A stretch of DNA of 61,415 nucleotides, taken from positions 1-61,415 of the forward strand of contig NZ_JAQFWP010000041.1 in assembly GCF_027706745.1 (NCBI RefSeq), in the 5' to 3' direction. The position numbers and the translations under genes were made by a program. The notes below the pieces were generated by a model, which was not told the DNA's origin, searched no databases, and was given only the letters and a program-made list of their open reading frames with translations. Positions 50,454 to 59,618 of the stretch are shown piece by piece (the stretch's first letter is position 1; each line of letters begins with the position of its first letter). Origin of the DNA: Nocardiopsis suaedae (GTDB lineage Bacteria; Actinomycetota; Actinomycetes; Streptosporangiales; Streptosporangiaceae).

Positions 50454-51071
50454 TCACTCCCCGCGCAGCAGGCGCTCGAAGGGCACCGGCTCCTCGTAGG
50501 GGTCGGGACGCTCCCGCTTCGGGCGTCCGGACACCAGGGCGGCCAGTTCCCCGCCCGCACGCGACACCCGCTCGGTGAGGGAGGCGTGCACATCGCCACC
50601 GCCGCCCCAGTCCTCCGAGGCGGCGTAGACCGCCGTGGGCGCCACCACCGCGCGCAGGTAGGCGAACATGGGCCGCATCGCGTGCTCCAGCACCAGCGAA
50701 TGGCGCGGCGAGCCGCCGGTGGCGCCGATCAGCACCGGTGTCCCCTGGAGGTCGTCGATGTCCACCAGGTCGAAGAAGCTCTTGAACAGCCCGCTGTAGG
50801 AGGCGTTGAACACCGGCGTGACGGCGATGACGCCGTCGGCCCCGGCGACCGCGTCCACGGCCCGCTTCAGCTCCCCGGAGGGGAACCCGGCCGCCATGGC
50901 CTCACCCAGCGCGCGGGCGTGCTCGCGCAGTTCCACGGTCTCCACGGAGGCCGTGCCCCCCGTCTCGCGCAGGGCCGTGTCGACGGCCCCGGACAGCCGG
51001 TCGGCCAGCAGCCGCGTCGACGACGGGGTGCTCAGCCCCGCCGCGACGGCGACGATGCGCTTCTCGGTCAC
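50454..51071 (-). CDS. NAD(P)H-dependent FMN reductase (CE1759 type)
   Basis: A 205-aa flavodoxin-fold reductase. FMN-binding features are the GLSTPSSTRLLADRL phosphate loop near 12-26, VTPVFNASYSGLFKSFFDLV near 85-104 and LIGATGGSPRHSLVLEH near 114-130. It should supply reduced flavin to the upstream LLM monooxygenase. The GTG start at 51071 overlaps that gene's stop as GTGA, so both are made together. A dyad-rich region follows the stop. Confidence 0.9.
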   Translation of the reverse strand: MTEKRIVAVAAGLSTPSSTRLLADRLSGAVDTALRETGGTASVETVELREHARALGEAMAAGFPSGELKRAVDAVAGADGVIAVTPVFNASYSGLFKSFFDLVDIDDLQGTPVLIGATGGSPRHSLVLEHAMRPMFAYLRAVVAPTAVYAASEDWGGGGDVHASLTERVSRAGGELAALVSGRPKRERPDPYEEPVPFERLLRGE

Positions 51072-52186
51072 TTCGCGCCCTCCTTGTCGGCGTCGTCGTG
51101 CGCGCCGTCCTGTGCGAGCGCGCGCTTGCGCTCCTCGTGGCTGGGCGGCCCGTCGGGAACGCCCGCCGGGCGCCGTGCGGCGAACTCGCGCCGCAGCACC
51201 GGAACGACCTCCTCGCCGAGCAGGTCGAGCTGCTCCAGCACGGTCTTGAGCGGCAGCCCCGCGTGGTCGACGAGGAACAGCTGGCGCTGGTAGTCGCCGA
51301 AGTACTCGCGGAATCCCAGCGTCCGTTCGATGACCTGTTCCGGACTGCCCACGGTGAGCGGGGTCTCGCGGCTGAAGTCCTCCAGCGAGGGCCCACCGCC
51401 GTACACGGGGGCGTTGTCGAAGTAGGGGCGGAACTCGCGCACCGCGTCCTGGGAGTTGCGGCGCATGAACACCTGCCCGCCCAGGCCGACGATGGCCTGG
51501 TCGGCGCGGCCGTGGCCGTAGTGCTCGTAGCGCCTGCGGTACAGGCCGATCAGCCGCTGGAAGTGCTCCTTGGGCCAGAAGATGTTGTTGGCGAAGAACC
51601 CGTCGCCGTAGTAGGCGGCCTGCTCGGCGATCTCGGGGCTGCGGATGGAGCCGTGCCAGACGAACGGCGGCACGCCGTCCAGCGGGCGCGGGGTGGCGGT
51701 GAAGCCCTGCAGCGGGGTGCGGAAGCGCCCCTCCCAGTCGACGACGTCCTCCCTCCACAGCCTGTGGAGGAGGGCGTAGTTCTCCACCGCGAGCGGGATG
51801 CCCTGCCGGATGTCCTGGCCGAACCACGGGTAGACCGGGCCGGTGTTGCCGCGCCCGAGCATCAGGTCGGCGCGGCCGCCGGCCAGGTGCTGCAGCATGG
51901 CGAAGTCCTCGGCGATCTTCACCGGGTCGTTGGTGGTGATCAGCGTGGTGGCCGTGGACATGACCAGGCGCTCGGTGCGCCCGGCGAGGTAGCCGAGCAT
52001 GGTGGTGGGCGAGGACGGCACGAACGGCGGGTTGTGGTGCTCCCCGGTGGCGAACACGTCCAGGCCGACCTCCTCGGCCTTCTCCGCGATGCGCATGACC
52101 GCCCGGATCCGCTCGCCCTCGGTGGGCGTGCGCCCGGTCGTCGGGTCGGGGGTGACGTCCCCGACCGAGAAGATCCCGAACTGCAT
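51068..52186 (-). CDS. LLM-class flavin-dependent oxidoreductase (CE1758 type)
   Basis: A 372-aa luciferase-like TIM-barrel monooxygenase. It begins MQFGIFSVGDVTPDPTTGRT, with ATGEHHNPPFVPSSP near 48 and the flavin-contact region LMLGRGNTGPVYPWFGQD near 108-125. GGAGGAG lies 4 nt before ATG 52186; the longer start 39 bp upstream lacks family similarity. With the FMN reductase it forms a two-component oxygenase. The organic substrate is unknown; related pairs are common in actinomycetes as orphan operons. Confidence 0.9.
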   Translation of the reverse strand: MQFGIFSVGDVTPDPTTGRTPTEGERIRAVMRIAEKAEEVGLDVFATGEHHNPPFVPSSPTTMLGYLAGRTERLVMSTATTLITTNDPVKIAEDFAMLQHLAGGRADLMLGRGNTGPVYPWFGQDIRQGIPLAVENYALLHRLWREDVVDWEGRFRTPLQGFTATPRPLDGVPPFVWHGSIRSPEIAEQAAYYGDGFFANNIFWPKEHFQRLIGLYRRRYEHYGHGRADQAIVGLGGQVFMRRNSQDAVREFRPYFDNAPVYGGGPSLEDFSRETPLTVGSPEQVIERTLGFREYFGDYQRQLFLVDHAGLPLKTVLEQLDLLGEEVVPVLRREFAARRPAGVPDGPPSHEERKRALAQDGAHDDADKEGAK

Positions 52187-52293
52187 GGCTCCTCCAGCCC
52201 CGGAATGGAGTCGTTCCGTTTTCAACTACTTCCCGGGAACACGACGAGGCGGCCGCGCATTCCCGCGACCGCCCGAGCCGGGCGCCGGGCGGG

Positions 52294-53214
52294 TCAGGCG
52301 TCGGCCGGGACCAGCTCCAGCAGGGCCGCCTCCGGGCGGCAGCAGAACCGCACCGGCGCGTACGGGGAGGTGCCCAGTCCGCCCGACACGTGCAGGTGCG
52401 CGCGGCCGTACCGGCTCAGGCCCCACGCCCGCCGCCGGTCGATGCCGCAGTTGGTGACCAGCGTCCCGTACAGCGGCAGGCAGACCTGGCCCCCGTGGGT
52501 GTGCCCGGCCAGCAGCAGGTCGTATCCGTCGGCCTCGAAGCGGTCCAGGTTGGCCGGCTCGGGGGAGTGCAGCACCCCCAGCCGGAGCGCCGCGTCGGAC
52601 GGCGCCGGCCCGGCCACCTCGTCGTAGCGGTCCAGGCCGATGTGCGAGTCGTGCACCCCGGCGGCCGCCACCCGCTGCCCGCCCGCGCTCAGCGCGCCCG
52701 TGCGGTTGTCCAGGTCCAGCCACCCGGCCTTCTCCATCGCCGCGCCCAGCTCCCGCCAGGGCAGGTCCGGCTCACGGCGGTCCCGGTAGTCGGCGCTGCT
52801 GCTCCTCCACAGGTAGCGCGCCGGGTTCTTGAAGCGTGGCGAGAACATGTCGTTGGAGCCGAACACGAACGCCCCCGGCCGGTCCAGCAGCGGCCCCAGC
52901 GCCTCCAGGAACGGCTCCACCGCGTCCGGGTGGGCCAGCGAGTCGCCGGTGTTGACCACCAGGTCCGGCTCGTACCGCTCCAGGCCGCGCACCCAGTCGA
53001 TGAGCATGCGCCGCCCGGGCGTCAGGTGCGCGTCGGACAGGTGCAGGACCCGCATCGGTGCCGCCCCGGGGGACAGGACCGGGAGCTCGTAGCGGCGCAG
53101 CCGGAACCAGTTCCGCTCGACCACCGACGCATAGGCGAGACCCGCCGCCCCTACCGCCGCGACGGCCGCCGCGGTCCGGCCGAACCTGCGCAGTCCCGCT
53201 CGCTGTCCACTCAC
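52294..53214 (-). CDS. Membrane-anchored metallophosphoesterase
   Basis: A 306-aa calcineurin-like phosphoesterase with an N-terminal TM or signal anchor (TAAAVAAVGAAGLAYASV). Metal-binding motifs follow in order: LHLSDAHL, VNTGDSLAH, FGSNDMF (the GNH variant GSND) and LLLAGHTHGGQV. The GTG at 53214 has GAAAGG upstream; GTG 53223 is an alternative. Orthologues sit beside the ponA2-type PBP gene in mycobacteria and streptomycetes, which agrees with the gene order here. Confidence 0.9.
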   Translation of the reverse strand: MSGQRAGLRRFGRTAAAVAAVGAAGLAYASVVERNWFRLRRYELPVLSPGAAPMRVLHLSDAHLTPGRRMLIDWVRGLERYEPDLVVNTGDSLAHPDAVEPFLEALGPLLDRPGAFVFGSNDMFSPRFKNPARYLWRSSSADYRDRREPDLPWRELGAAMEKAGWLDLDNRTGALSAGGQRVAAAGVHDSHIGLDRYDEVAGPAPSDAALRLGVLHSPEPANLDRFEADGYDLLLAGHTHGGQVCLPLYGTLVTNCGIDRRRAWGLSRYGRAHLHVSGGLGTSPYAPVRFCCRPEAALLELVPADA

Positions 53215-53304
53215 GTGTCGCACCTTTCGCCTGTCTCACCTGTCCGAGCGCGCGTGTGCGCGCACACCGCGGAAAAACCCTGGGGAAGCCGTCCGGCACC
53301 AGCC

Positions 53305-53310
53305 TATGAT
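53305..53310 (+). promoter_or_regulatory. -10 element for leaderless YqeY mRNA
   Basis: TATGAT ends 7 nt before the proposed ATG at 53318, so the mRNA would begin at or next to the start codon. No SD sequence is seen, consistent with leaderless translation. Confidence 0.6.
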
Positions 53311-53317
53311 CGTTGGC

Positions 53318-53773
53318 ATGTCCGAACTCAAAGACCGCCTCAAGGCCGACCTCACCACCGCGATGAAGGCGCGCGACGACGTGCGCACCCGCACCCTGCG
53401 CATGGTCCTCACCGCCGTGTCCAAGGAGGAGGTGGCGGGCGGCTCCTCCCGCGAGCTCAGCGATGACGACCTGATCGCCCTGCTCACGCGGGAGGCCAAG
53501 AAGCGCCGCGAGGCCGCCGAGGCCTTCGAGTCGGGCGGCCGTGAGGACAAGGCCGCCGACGAGCGCGCCGAGGGCGAGGTCCTCGCCGGGTACCTGCCCG
53601 CCCAGCTCACCGACGAGGAGCTGGGGTCCCTGGTGGAGGCGGCGATCGCCGAGGCCGGGGCGAGCGGCCCCAAGCAGATGGGCGCCGTCATGAAGATCGT
53701 CAACCCGAAGGTGGCCGGGCGCGCCGAGGGCTCCCGGGTGGCCGCCGAGGTCAAGCGCCGCCTCGCGGGCTGA
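53318..53773 (+). CDS. GatB/YqeY domain protein
   Basis: A 151-aa helical protein of the YqeY family, related to the tail domain of amidotransferase subunit GatB. It has LKADLTTAMKARDDVRTRTL near the start, LLTREAKKRREAAEAFESGG near 55, and the C-terminal MGAVMKIVNPKVAGRAEGS typical of the family. The role is unknown; tRNA binding is suspected. The ATG at 53318 is chosen over one 12 bp upstream, since the family begins with MSELKDRL-like sequence. It converges on the PBP gene. Confidence 0.9.
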   Translation: MSELKDRLKADLTTAMKARDDVRTRTLRMVLTAVSKEEVAGGSSRELSDDDLIALLTREAKKRREAAEAFESGGREDKAADERAEGEVLAGYLPAQLTDEELGSLVEAAIAEAGASGPKQMGAVMKIVNPKVAGRAEGSRVAAEVKRRLAG

Positions 53774-53834
53774 CCGCCGCCGCCTCGCGGGGGCGCCGCC
53801 CCCGACCGCCCGCCGGGCGGGCGCCGAACGCACC

Positions 53835-53866
53835 GCGGCCCGCACCCCTGCCGGGGTGCGGGCCGC
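53835..53866. terminator. Bidirectional terminator
   Basis: GCGGCCCGCACCCC, loop TGCC, and the exact complement: a perfect 14-bp stem between YqeY and the PBP gene. Confidence 0.85.
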
Positions 53867-53915
53867 ACGCGCTCCTCCTGTCTCCGGACGCCCGCCGGGC
53901 GTCCGGAAAGGCCGG

Positions 53916-56348
53916 TCACTCCTCGCGCCGGGGCACCTCGGAGGCGGGCACCACCGGGTGCGCCCCGGTGTCCCTGTCGGGGCCCCGGTCTCCGGCGCCG
54001 CCCCGGCCCTCGCCGCCCTCGCCCGAGTCGGCGGAGGGCGAGGTCCGGCCCGAACCGGTGCTCAGGAAGACGTTCACCGTCGCTCCCGCGGGAAGCACCG
54101 TCCCGGGGTCGGGGTTGACCGCGGCCACCGTGCCCTCGGCCTCGCCGGAGCGGACGCGGGTGCCCGAGACGCTCACCTCGTACCCGGCGTCCTCCAGGGC
54201 GGCCACGGCCTGGCCCTCGCTCTGGCCGACCACGTCGGGGACCCCGCCCTCGACCGAGGCGCCGCTGGCGGTCTGCTGGGCGTCCGGGCCGCCGGACCCG
54301 CCGCCCTTGAACTTGGACGGCGCCGACGGGAAGCCCTCCTCGGGCAGCTCCTCGGTGGCCCCCCGCATGGTCTCCTGCCAGATCGGCCCGGGGATGGTGG
54401 CCCCGTAGACCGTCCCGTAGTAGCGGCCGCCGAGGGTGACGCCGCGCAGCGGGTGGTTGTTCGGGCCGCGGGGGTCGCCGACGAACACCGAGCCGGCCAG
54501 GTTCGGCGTGTACCCGGCGAACCAGGCCGCCGCCGACCCGTCGGTGGTGCCGGTCTTGGCCGCCGCCGGGCGGCCGATCCCCAGCCCCGTGGTGGTGCCG
54601 CCCTTGAAGGTCTGCTGCAGCAGGTAGCTCACCCCGGCGGCGACGTCCTCGCTGATCCGCCGCTCGCACTCGGGCTCGATCTCGATGGTCCGCCCGGCCT
54701 GCTTGTCCTTGATGGAGGTGATGGCCTGCGGCTCGCAGTAGGTGCCGCCGGAGGCGAAGGTGGCGTAGGCGTTGGCCACGCGCAGCGGGGAGACCTCCTC
54801 GCTGCCGAGCACGAAGGAGTTGTTGGCCTGGGTCTGCGGGTTGTCGAAGGACTGGCCGTCGGCGCGCTTGACGCCCAGGTTCTCGGCCATCTCGATGACG
54901 TTGCACAGCCCCACGTCGCGCTGCAGGTGCGCGAAGTAGGTGTTCACCGACCCCTTCGTCCCGGCGATCATGCTGCTGCCGCCGCCCTTGGTGTCGCCCG
55001 CGTTGCTCAGCGACCACGGCGCCAGCACGTTGCCGTCGCAGTTGCGGTTCCCGGTGATGGTGGTGCTGCTGTCGTTGGCCCCCGAGTAGGAGGTGCCGAA
55101 GCCCTTGCCCTGCTCCAGCGCCGCCGCCAGGGCGAACGGCTTGAAGGTGGATCCGGCCTGGAAGCCGGTGCTGCCGCCGCGGTTCGCGTCGGTGGCGAAG
55201 TTGATCGAGGTCTCGCCCAGTTTGGACTCGTCGGGGCCGTAGTTCCGGCTCTGGGCCATGCCCCGGATCTCCCCGGTGCCCGGCTCGATCAGGATCTCCG
55301 CGGCCACCTTCTTCGACTCGTTCTTGCGGGGGACGTACTTGTCGACCGCGTCCTGGGCCGCCTCCTGCATGTCGCCGTCCAGCGTGGTGTGGATCTCCAG
55401 CCCGGCGGTGCGCAGCCAGCGGGCGCGCTCGGTCTCGTTCTCGCCGAACCGGTCGCTCTTCTCGATCTCCTGGACCACGTAGTCGCAGAAGAACGGCTGG
55501 TCGCTGGGGACGCACCCGTTGGAGGGGTTGGACACGTCCAGCAGGTCCTCCAGGTCCACCGCCTTGGCCTCGGCGGCCTCCTCCTCGGAGATCCTCCCGG
55601 TCTGGACCATCCGGTCGAGCACCACGTTCCGCCGGTCCTGGGCGTCCTCGGTGTTCAGCCGCATGTTGTACAGGTAGGGGTAGCGCACCGCCCCGGCCAG
55701 GGTGGCCGCCTCGGACAGCTCCAGGTCCGCGGCCTTCTTGCCGAAGAAGTGCTGGGCCGCGGACTCGACGCCGTAGGCCCCGTCACCGAAGTAGGCGATG
55801 TTCAGGTACCCCTGCAGGATCTCGTCCTTGGTCATGCGCTTTTCCAGCGTCAGGGCGTACCGCAGCTCGCGCAGCTTGCGCGCGATGCTGGTCTCGGTGG
55901 CCTCCTCCTGCTCGGCCTGGTTGTCGGCGCTCTCCACCAGCACGTTCTTCACGTACTGCTGGGTGAGGGAGGACCCGCCCTGGGTGTTGCCGGCGAGCGT
56001 GCGCAGCGCGGCCCGGAAGGTGCCGCCGATGTCGATGCCGCCGTGCTCGTAGAAGCCCGAGTCCTCGATGGAGATGATGGCGTCCTGCATGACCGGCGCC
56101 ATGTCGTCAAGGTCGACGAGCTCCCGGTTCTTGTCGTAGATCTCCGCGATCACGCCGCCCTCGCGGTCGTAGATGGTCGACCGCTGTGGAGGGGGCGGCG
56201 TCTCCAGGTCGCTCGGCATGTTCATGAAGCCGGTGGCGACGTTGCGCGCGGTGATGCCGATGCCGCCGACGGCCGGCAGCGCGAGGGCCGCGACCAGGAT
56301 TCCGGCGATGACACCGACACCGAAGAGCTGAGCGATTCTCTGAACCAT
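53916..56348 (-). CDS. Bifunctional penicillin-binding protein (PonA2-like) with PASTA domain
   Basis: An 810-aa class A PBP that polymerises and cross-links peptidoglycan. One TM helix lies near residues 5-35. The GT51 transglycosylase has the catalytic Glu near 95 (SIEDSGFYEHGGID), GGSSLTQQYVKN and KDEILQGYLN. The transpeptidase has the Ser nucleophile in STFK near 398, SVN near 465 and KTG near 598. A PASTA domain (near 710-775, VPDVVGQSEGQAVAALEDAG) precedes an Asp/Gly-rich tail. ATG 56348 is chosen because AGGGG lies just before it; GTG 56363 is possible. The neighbourhood is the PonA2 one. Confidence 0.93.
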   Translation of the reverse strand: MVQRIAQLFGVGVIAGILVAALALPAVGGIGITARNVATGFMNMPSDLETPPPPQRSTIYDREGGVIAEIYDKNRELVDLDDMAPVMQDAIISIEDSGFYEHGGIDIGGTFRAALRTLAGNTQGGSSLTQQYVKNVLVESADNQAEQEEATETSIARKLRELRYALTLEKRMTKDEILQGYLNIAYFGDGAYGVESAAQHFFGKKAADLELSEAATLAGAVRYPYLYNMRLNTEDAQDRRNVVLDRMVQTGRISEEEAAEAKAVDLEDLLDVSNPSNGCVPSDQPFFCDYVVQEIEKSDRFGENETERARWLRTAGLEIHTTLDGDMQEAAQDAVDKYVPRKNESKKVAAEILIEPGTGEIRGMAQSRNYGPDESKLGETSINFATDANRGGSTGFQAGSTFKPFALAAALEQGKGFGTSYSGANDSSTTITGNRNCDGNVLAPWSLSNAGDTKGGGSSMIAGTKGSVNTYFAHLQRDVGLCNVIEMAENLGVKRADGQSFDNPQTQANNSFVLGSEEVSPLRVANAYATFASGGTYCEPQAITSIKDKQAGRTIEIEPECERRISEDVAAGVSYLLQQTFKGGTTTGLGIGRPAAAKTGTTDGSAAAWFAGYTPNLAGSVFVGDPRGPNNHPLRGVTLGGRYYGTVYGATIPGPIWQETMRGATEELPEEGFPSAPSKFKGGGSGGPDAQQTASGASVEGGVPDVVGQSEGQAVAALEDAGYEVSVSGTRVRSGEAEGTVAAVNPDPGTVLPAGATVNVFLSTGSGRTSPSADSGEGGEGRGGAGDRGPDRDTGAHPVVPASEVPRREE

Positions 56349-56495
56349 TGTCCCCTGACCCACCCCAACAGAGTACGTGCGGACGCCACCGGCCTCAGTG
56401 GCCGGTTGAGGCGGGGGATGACCGGTGCGGCCGGACAGGCGGGAGAGATGCGGACCGGCCGTAATCGGCGAACCAGATGTCCGTCCGCCATCCTG

Positions 56496-57716
56496 TCACA
56501 CCCCCGGTGGGCCCCCGCCCAGGGCCGCGCCCACCTCCCGCAGGGCCGCCAGATCGTGCACATCCCGTGTCCGGGCCGGGACCTCGGCCACCGGCACGTC
56601 CGGGTGCGCGGACGCCAGCCGCCTCCGCAGCCCGGCCTCACGGTCGCGCAGGTCCGCGGCGCGCGCGTGCAGCCGCAGCGCCGCCGCGGCCAGGGGGTGG
56701 CCGCCCTGGCCCTCCAGCTCGGCGCAGGCGGCCATGCTCTCCCCGGCGGACAGGTCCTCGGCCTCGGTGCCGTGTGTGCGGTTCATCACCAGCCCGGCGA
56801 GGGGCATGCGGTCCGCCGCCAGGCGCTCCACGAAGAAGGCGGCCTCGCGGACCGCGTCGCTCTCGGGCACCGCCACCACCAGGAAGGCCGTGCCCGGGTC
56901 CTGCAGCCGCCGGTAGGTGCGCTCGGCACGCTCCTGGAACCCGCCGAAGACGGCGTCGAAGGAGGACACGAACGACTGCACGTCCGCGAGCACCTGTGCG
57001 CCCACGACCTTCGACAGCACCCCGGTGAGCATCCCGACCCCGGCCCCCAGCAGCCGGAAGGCGCCGGTGCGCGCCGGCGCCGCCAGCACCCGGATGAGCT
57101 TGCCGTCCAGGAACCGGCCCAACCGCTCGGGGGCGTCCAGGAAGTCCAGCGCCGACCGGCTGGGCGGGGTGTCCACGATGATCAGGTCCCAGTCGCCCTC
57201 CTCCCGGAGCTGGCCCAGCTTCTCCATGGCCATGTACTCCTGCGTGCCGGTGAAGCTGGCCGAGAGCGACTGGTAGAAGGGGTTGGCCAGGATCTGCTGG
57301 GCCCGCTCGGGGTCGGCGTGCGCCTCGACGATCTCGTCGAAGGTGCGCTTCATGTCGAGCATCATCGCGTGCAGCGACCCGCCCGGGGAGACGAAGGACG
57401 CGGGCAGCTCCACCGGGCGCGGGGTGTTGTCGAGCTCGGACAGGCCCATCGACTGGGCGAGGCGGCGCGCGGGGTCCACCGTGATCACCACCGCCTGGCG
57501 GCCTAAGGCGGCGGCCCTCAGGCCCAGAGCGGCGGCGGTGGTCGTCTTGCCGACGCCTCCGGAGCCGCAGCACACCACCGTGCGCACGGTCGTGTCGGAC
57601 AGCAGGGCGTCCACGTCGAGCCGCGGCGTGTTCGGCGTACCGGGTGTGTCCGGAGCACCTGGACCGCCTCCCGGAGTGCCCGGCCCGTCGGGGTCCGTCG
57701 TCGGGTCACCGCTCAC
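56496..57716 (-). CDS. ArsA/Get3-like ATPase, second of pair
   Basis: A 406-aa P-loop ATPase. After a Pro/Gly-rich start, the P loop is GSGGVGKTT near 51-59; the Lys usual at the second place of the deviant Walker A is replaced by Ser, so it may depend on its partner for catalysis. ITVDPARRLAQSMGL and IIVDTPPSRSALDFLDAP are the switch regions. The GTG start overlaps the first ATPase stop as GTGA. Actinobacterial pairs like this are conserved next to WhiB/PBP genes; they may act as a heterodimer. No arsenic genes are nearby. Confidence 0.9.
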   Translation of the reverse strand: MSGDPTTDPDGPGTPGGGPGAPDTPGTPNTPRLDVDALLSDTTVRTVVCCGSGGVGKTTTAAALGLRAAALGRQAVVITVDPARRLAQSMGLSELDNTPRPVELPASFVSPGGSLHAMMLDMKRTFDEIVEAHADPERAQQILANPFYQSLSASFTGTQEYMAMEKLGQLREEGDWDLIIVDTPPSRSALDFLDAPERLGRFLDGKLIRVLAAPARTGAFRLLGAGVGMLTGVLSKVVGAQVLADVQSFVSSFDAVFGGFQERAERTYRRLQDPGTAFLVVAVPESDAVREAAFFVERLAADRMPLAGLVMNRTHGTEAEDLSAGESMAACAELEGQGGHPLAAAALRLHARAADLRDREAGLRRRLASAHPDVPVAEVPARTRDVHDLAALREVGAALGGGPPGV

Positions 57717-58729
57717 CGTGCCACCCCCTGGGCCGTCAACCGGTCGGCGAGGCGGAAGAGCGCATCGGTGCCGATCCCTCCGCCGAGAAAGGGCAGCTCC
57801 AGCAGCGGCCGCCCAAGCGCGCGCAACCGCTGTCGCACCGCCGACTCCGCACCCACCCGCTGCGCGTGCGCGGTGACCTCCCGGGCCAGTGCCGCCGCCC
57901 GCTCCCTCGGGGCGTCGAGCCGCGCCGCCTTGAGGCCCTGTGCCAGCGCCTCGGTGTCGACCTCGCCGCGCTCGGCCGCCTCCAGCACGTCCGGCGGCAG
58001 CAGCGGCTCGTGCACCATGTTGAGCAGGACGAAGCCCGGGTGCAGCCCGGCCTCGCGCACCTCGGCCAGCCCGTCGGCCGCCTCCTGGGCGGGCATGTCC
58101 TCCGGCAGCGCGACGAAGTGCACCGCGGTCGCCGCGGAGCGGATCGTCGCCATCGCCTTGTCCGCGTGGTTGCGGATGGGGCCCATCCGCGCGAGTCCGG
58201 CCACCTCGGCGTTGACGCACAGGAACTGGGCGATGCGCCCGGTCGGCGGGGCGTCCAGCACCACCGCGTCGTAGGCGTGTGGGCCCTCCTCGCGGCGCGC
58301 CCGCCGGCCGCCCTCGCGGCGCCGCACCGCCTCGGTGGCCTTCCCGGTCAGCAGCACGTCGCGCACCCCGGGGGCGACGGTGGTGGCGAAGTCCACGGCA
58401 CCGAAGCGGGTCAGGGCCTGTCCGGCGCGGCGGATCCCGTAGAACATCTCCAGGTACTCCATCAGCGCCGCCTCGGCGTCCACCGCCAGCGCGGCGACCT
58501 CCCCGCCGCCGCGGGCCTCGGCGACCTTGCGCTCCTCGTAGGGGAGCGGGTCCCGCCCGAACAGCTCGGCCAGGCCCTGGCGGCCCTCCACCTCGACCAG
58601 CAGCACCCGGCCGCCGTCCGCCGCCAGGGACAGCGCGAGCGCGGCGGCCGCGGTCGTCTTTCCGGTGCCCCCCTTGCCGGAGACCACGTGCAGGCGGACC
58701 CCGGTGGATCCCTGATCAGGTGCGCTCAC
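57713..58729 (-). CDS. ArsA/Get3-like ATPase, first of pair
   Basis: A 338-aa ATPase with an intact deviant Walker A, SGKGGTGKTTA, near 17-27 including the signature Lys. LLVEVEGRQGLAELFG and VVLDAPPTGRIAQFLCVNAE are the switch motifs. GTG 58729 is chosen because the ORF upstream lacks family similarity. A minus-strand TAGACT (58737-58742) lies 7 nt before it, so the mRNA is probably leaderless. It diverges from the DUF4177 gene and is coupled to the second ATPase. Confidence 0.9.
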   Translation of the reverse strand: MSAPDQGSTGVRLHVVSGKGGTGKTTAAAALALSLAADGGRVLLVEVEGRQGLAELFGRDPLPYEERKVAEARGGGEVAALAVDAEAALMEYLEMFYGIRRAGQALTRFGAVDFATTVAPGVRDVLLTGKATEAVRRREGGRRARREEGPHAYDAVVLDAPPTGRIAQFLCVNAEVAGLARMGPIRNHADKAMATIRSAATAVHFVALPEDMPAQEAADGLAEVREAGLHPGFVLLNMVHEPLLPPDVLEAAERGEVDTEALAQGLKAARLDAPRERAAALAREVTAHAQRVGAESAVRQRLRALGRPLLELPFLGGGIGTDALFRLADRLTAQGVAR

Positions 58730-58736
58730 CCCTCGG

Positions 58737-58792
58737 AGTCTATGTCCGCGCGCCCGGCCGGGCCGGACCGGGCCCGCGCGGACGGTTAGGGT
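58737..58792. promoter_or_regulatory. Back-to-back leaderless promoters (ArsA pair / DUF4177)
   Basis: Minus-strand TAGACT at 58737-58742 and plus-strand TAGGGT at 58787-58792 each end 7 nt before the start codon of the gene they face. Neither gene has a well-placed SD. The region between is 70 bp. Confidence 0.55.
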
Positions 58793-58799
58793 TGCGCCC

Positions 58800-58973
58800 A
58801 TGACGAAGTGGGAATACGCGACGGTGCCGCTGCTGTCGCACGCGACCAAGCAGATTCTGGACAACTGGGGCGAGGACGGCTGGGAGCTGGTCTCGGTCAT
58901 CCCCGGCCCCTCCGTGGACGGCGACCCGCGCAACCAGCAGCTGGTCGCCTACATGAAGCGGGAGAAGCAGTAG
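58800..58973 (+). CDS. DUF4177 family small protein
   Basis: A 57-aa protein, too short for many gene finders. It reads MTKWEYATVPLL..., then ILDNWGEDGWELVSVIPGPS and a Lys/Arg end (YMKREKQ), matching DUF4177. Mycobacterial chromosomes carry a like-sized gene at the same place between the ArsA pair and RidA. The start codon is 7 nt past a -10-like TAGGGT, so it is probably leaderless. Its stop lies two bases before the RidA ATG. Confidence 0.88.
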   Translation: MTKWEYATVPLLSHATKQILDNWGEDGWELVSVIPGPSVDGDPRNQQLVAYMKREKQ

Positions 58974-58975
58974 GG

Positions 58976-59437
58976 ATGGGCTCCCCAGAGGAGAGGCTCG
59001 AAGAGCTGGGGCTGGCCCTGCCCGAGGTGGTCGCCCCGCTGGCGTCCTATGTGCCCGCGGTCCGCAGCGGCGGCCACGTGTACATCTCCGGCCAGGTGCC
59101 GATGGTCGACGGGGCGCCCGCCGGGACCGGAAAGGTCGGCGCCGAGGTCACCCTGGAGCGGGCGGCGGAGCTGGCGCGCATCTGCGCGCTCAACGCCATC
59201 GCGGCGCTCAAGTCCGAGGTGGGCGAGCTGTCGTCGGTCCGGCGGATCGTCAAGATCACCGGGTTCGTGGCCAGCGACCCGTCGTTCACCGGCCACCCGA
59301 AGGTGGTCAACGGCGCCAGCGACCTGATCGGCGAGGTCTTCGGCGAGGCGGGCGTGCACGCGCGCAGCGCCGTCGGCGTGGCCGCGCTGCCGCTGGACGT
59401 CCCGGTCGAGGTGGAGATGATCGCGGAGGTCGGCTAG
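58976..59437 (+). CDS. RidA family protein (YjgF/UK114)
   Basis: A 153-aa member of the RidA family, which hydrolyses reactive enamine/imine intermediates or has related roles. GGHVYISGQVPMVDG and TLERAAELARICALNAIAAL are conserved, and the end ARSAVGVAALPLDVPVEVEM carries the Arg near residue 131-132 expected in active members. ATG 58976 follows the DUF4177 stop by two bases, so the two are coupled. A terminator-like hairpin at 59448 separates it from the NUDIX gene. Confidence 0.9.
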   Translation: MGSPEERLEELGLALPEVVAPLASYVPAVRSGGHVYISGQVPMVDGAPAGTGKVGAEVTLERAAELARICALNAIAALKSEVGELSSVRRIVKITGFVASDPSFTGHPKVVNGASDLIGEVFGEAGVHARSAVGVAALPLDVPVEVEMIAEVG

Positions 59438-59447
59438 CCGTCCCGGC

Positions 59448-59475
59448 GGGCGCGGACCCGGGAGGGTCCGCGCCC
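59448..59475 (+). terminator. Terminator after RidA
   Basis: GGGCGCGGACCC, loop GGGA, GGGTCCGCGCCC: a perfect 12-bp stem starting 10 bp after the RidA stop. Confidence 0.8.
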
Positions 59476-59618
59476 GTTGCCGTACCCCGGGGCCGTGCCG
59501 GGGGACAGTCGTACCCGGTGGGCCCTGTCCGGTGCCCCCGCGCGGCGACCGCACCCGGCCGCCCCGGTAGGGGCGGGCCCAGGCCCCGCGGGGTACCGTT
59601 CCGCCGAGGAGGACGAAC

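Noticed and set aside
53856-57506. A 1216-codon plus-strand frame across the PBP and ArsA genes
   Set aside because: Composition is Val/Gly/Leu/Arg/Pro/His-rich shadow sequence, and the opposite strand encodes complete, motif-bearing proteins.
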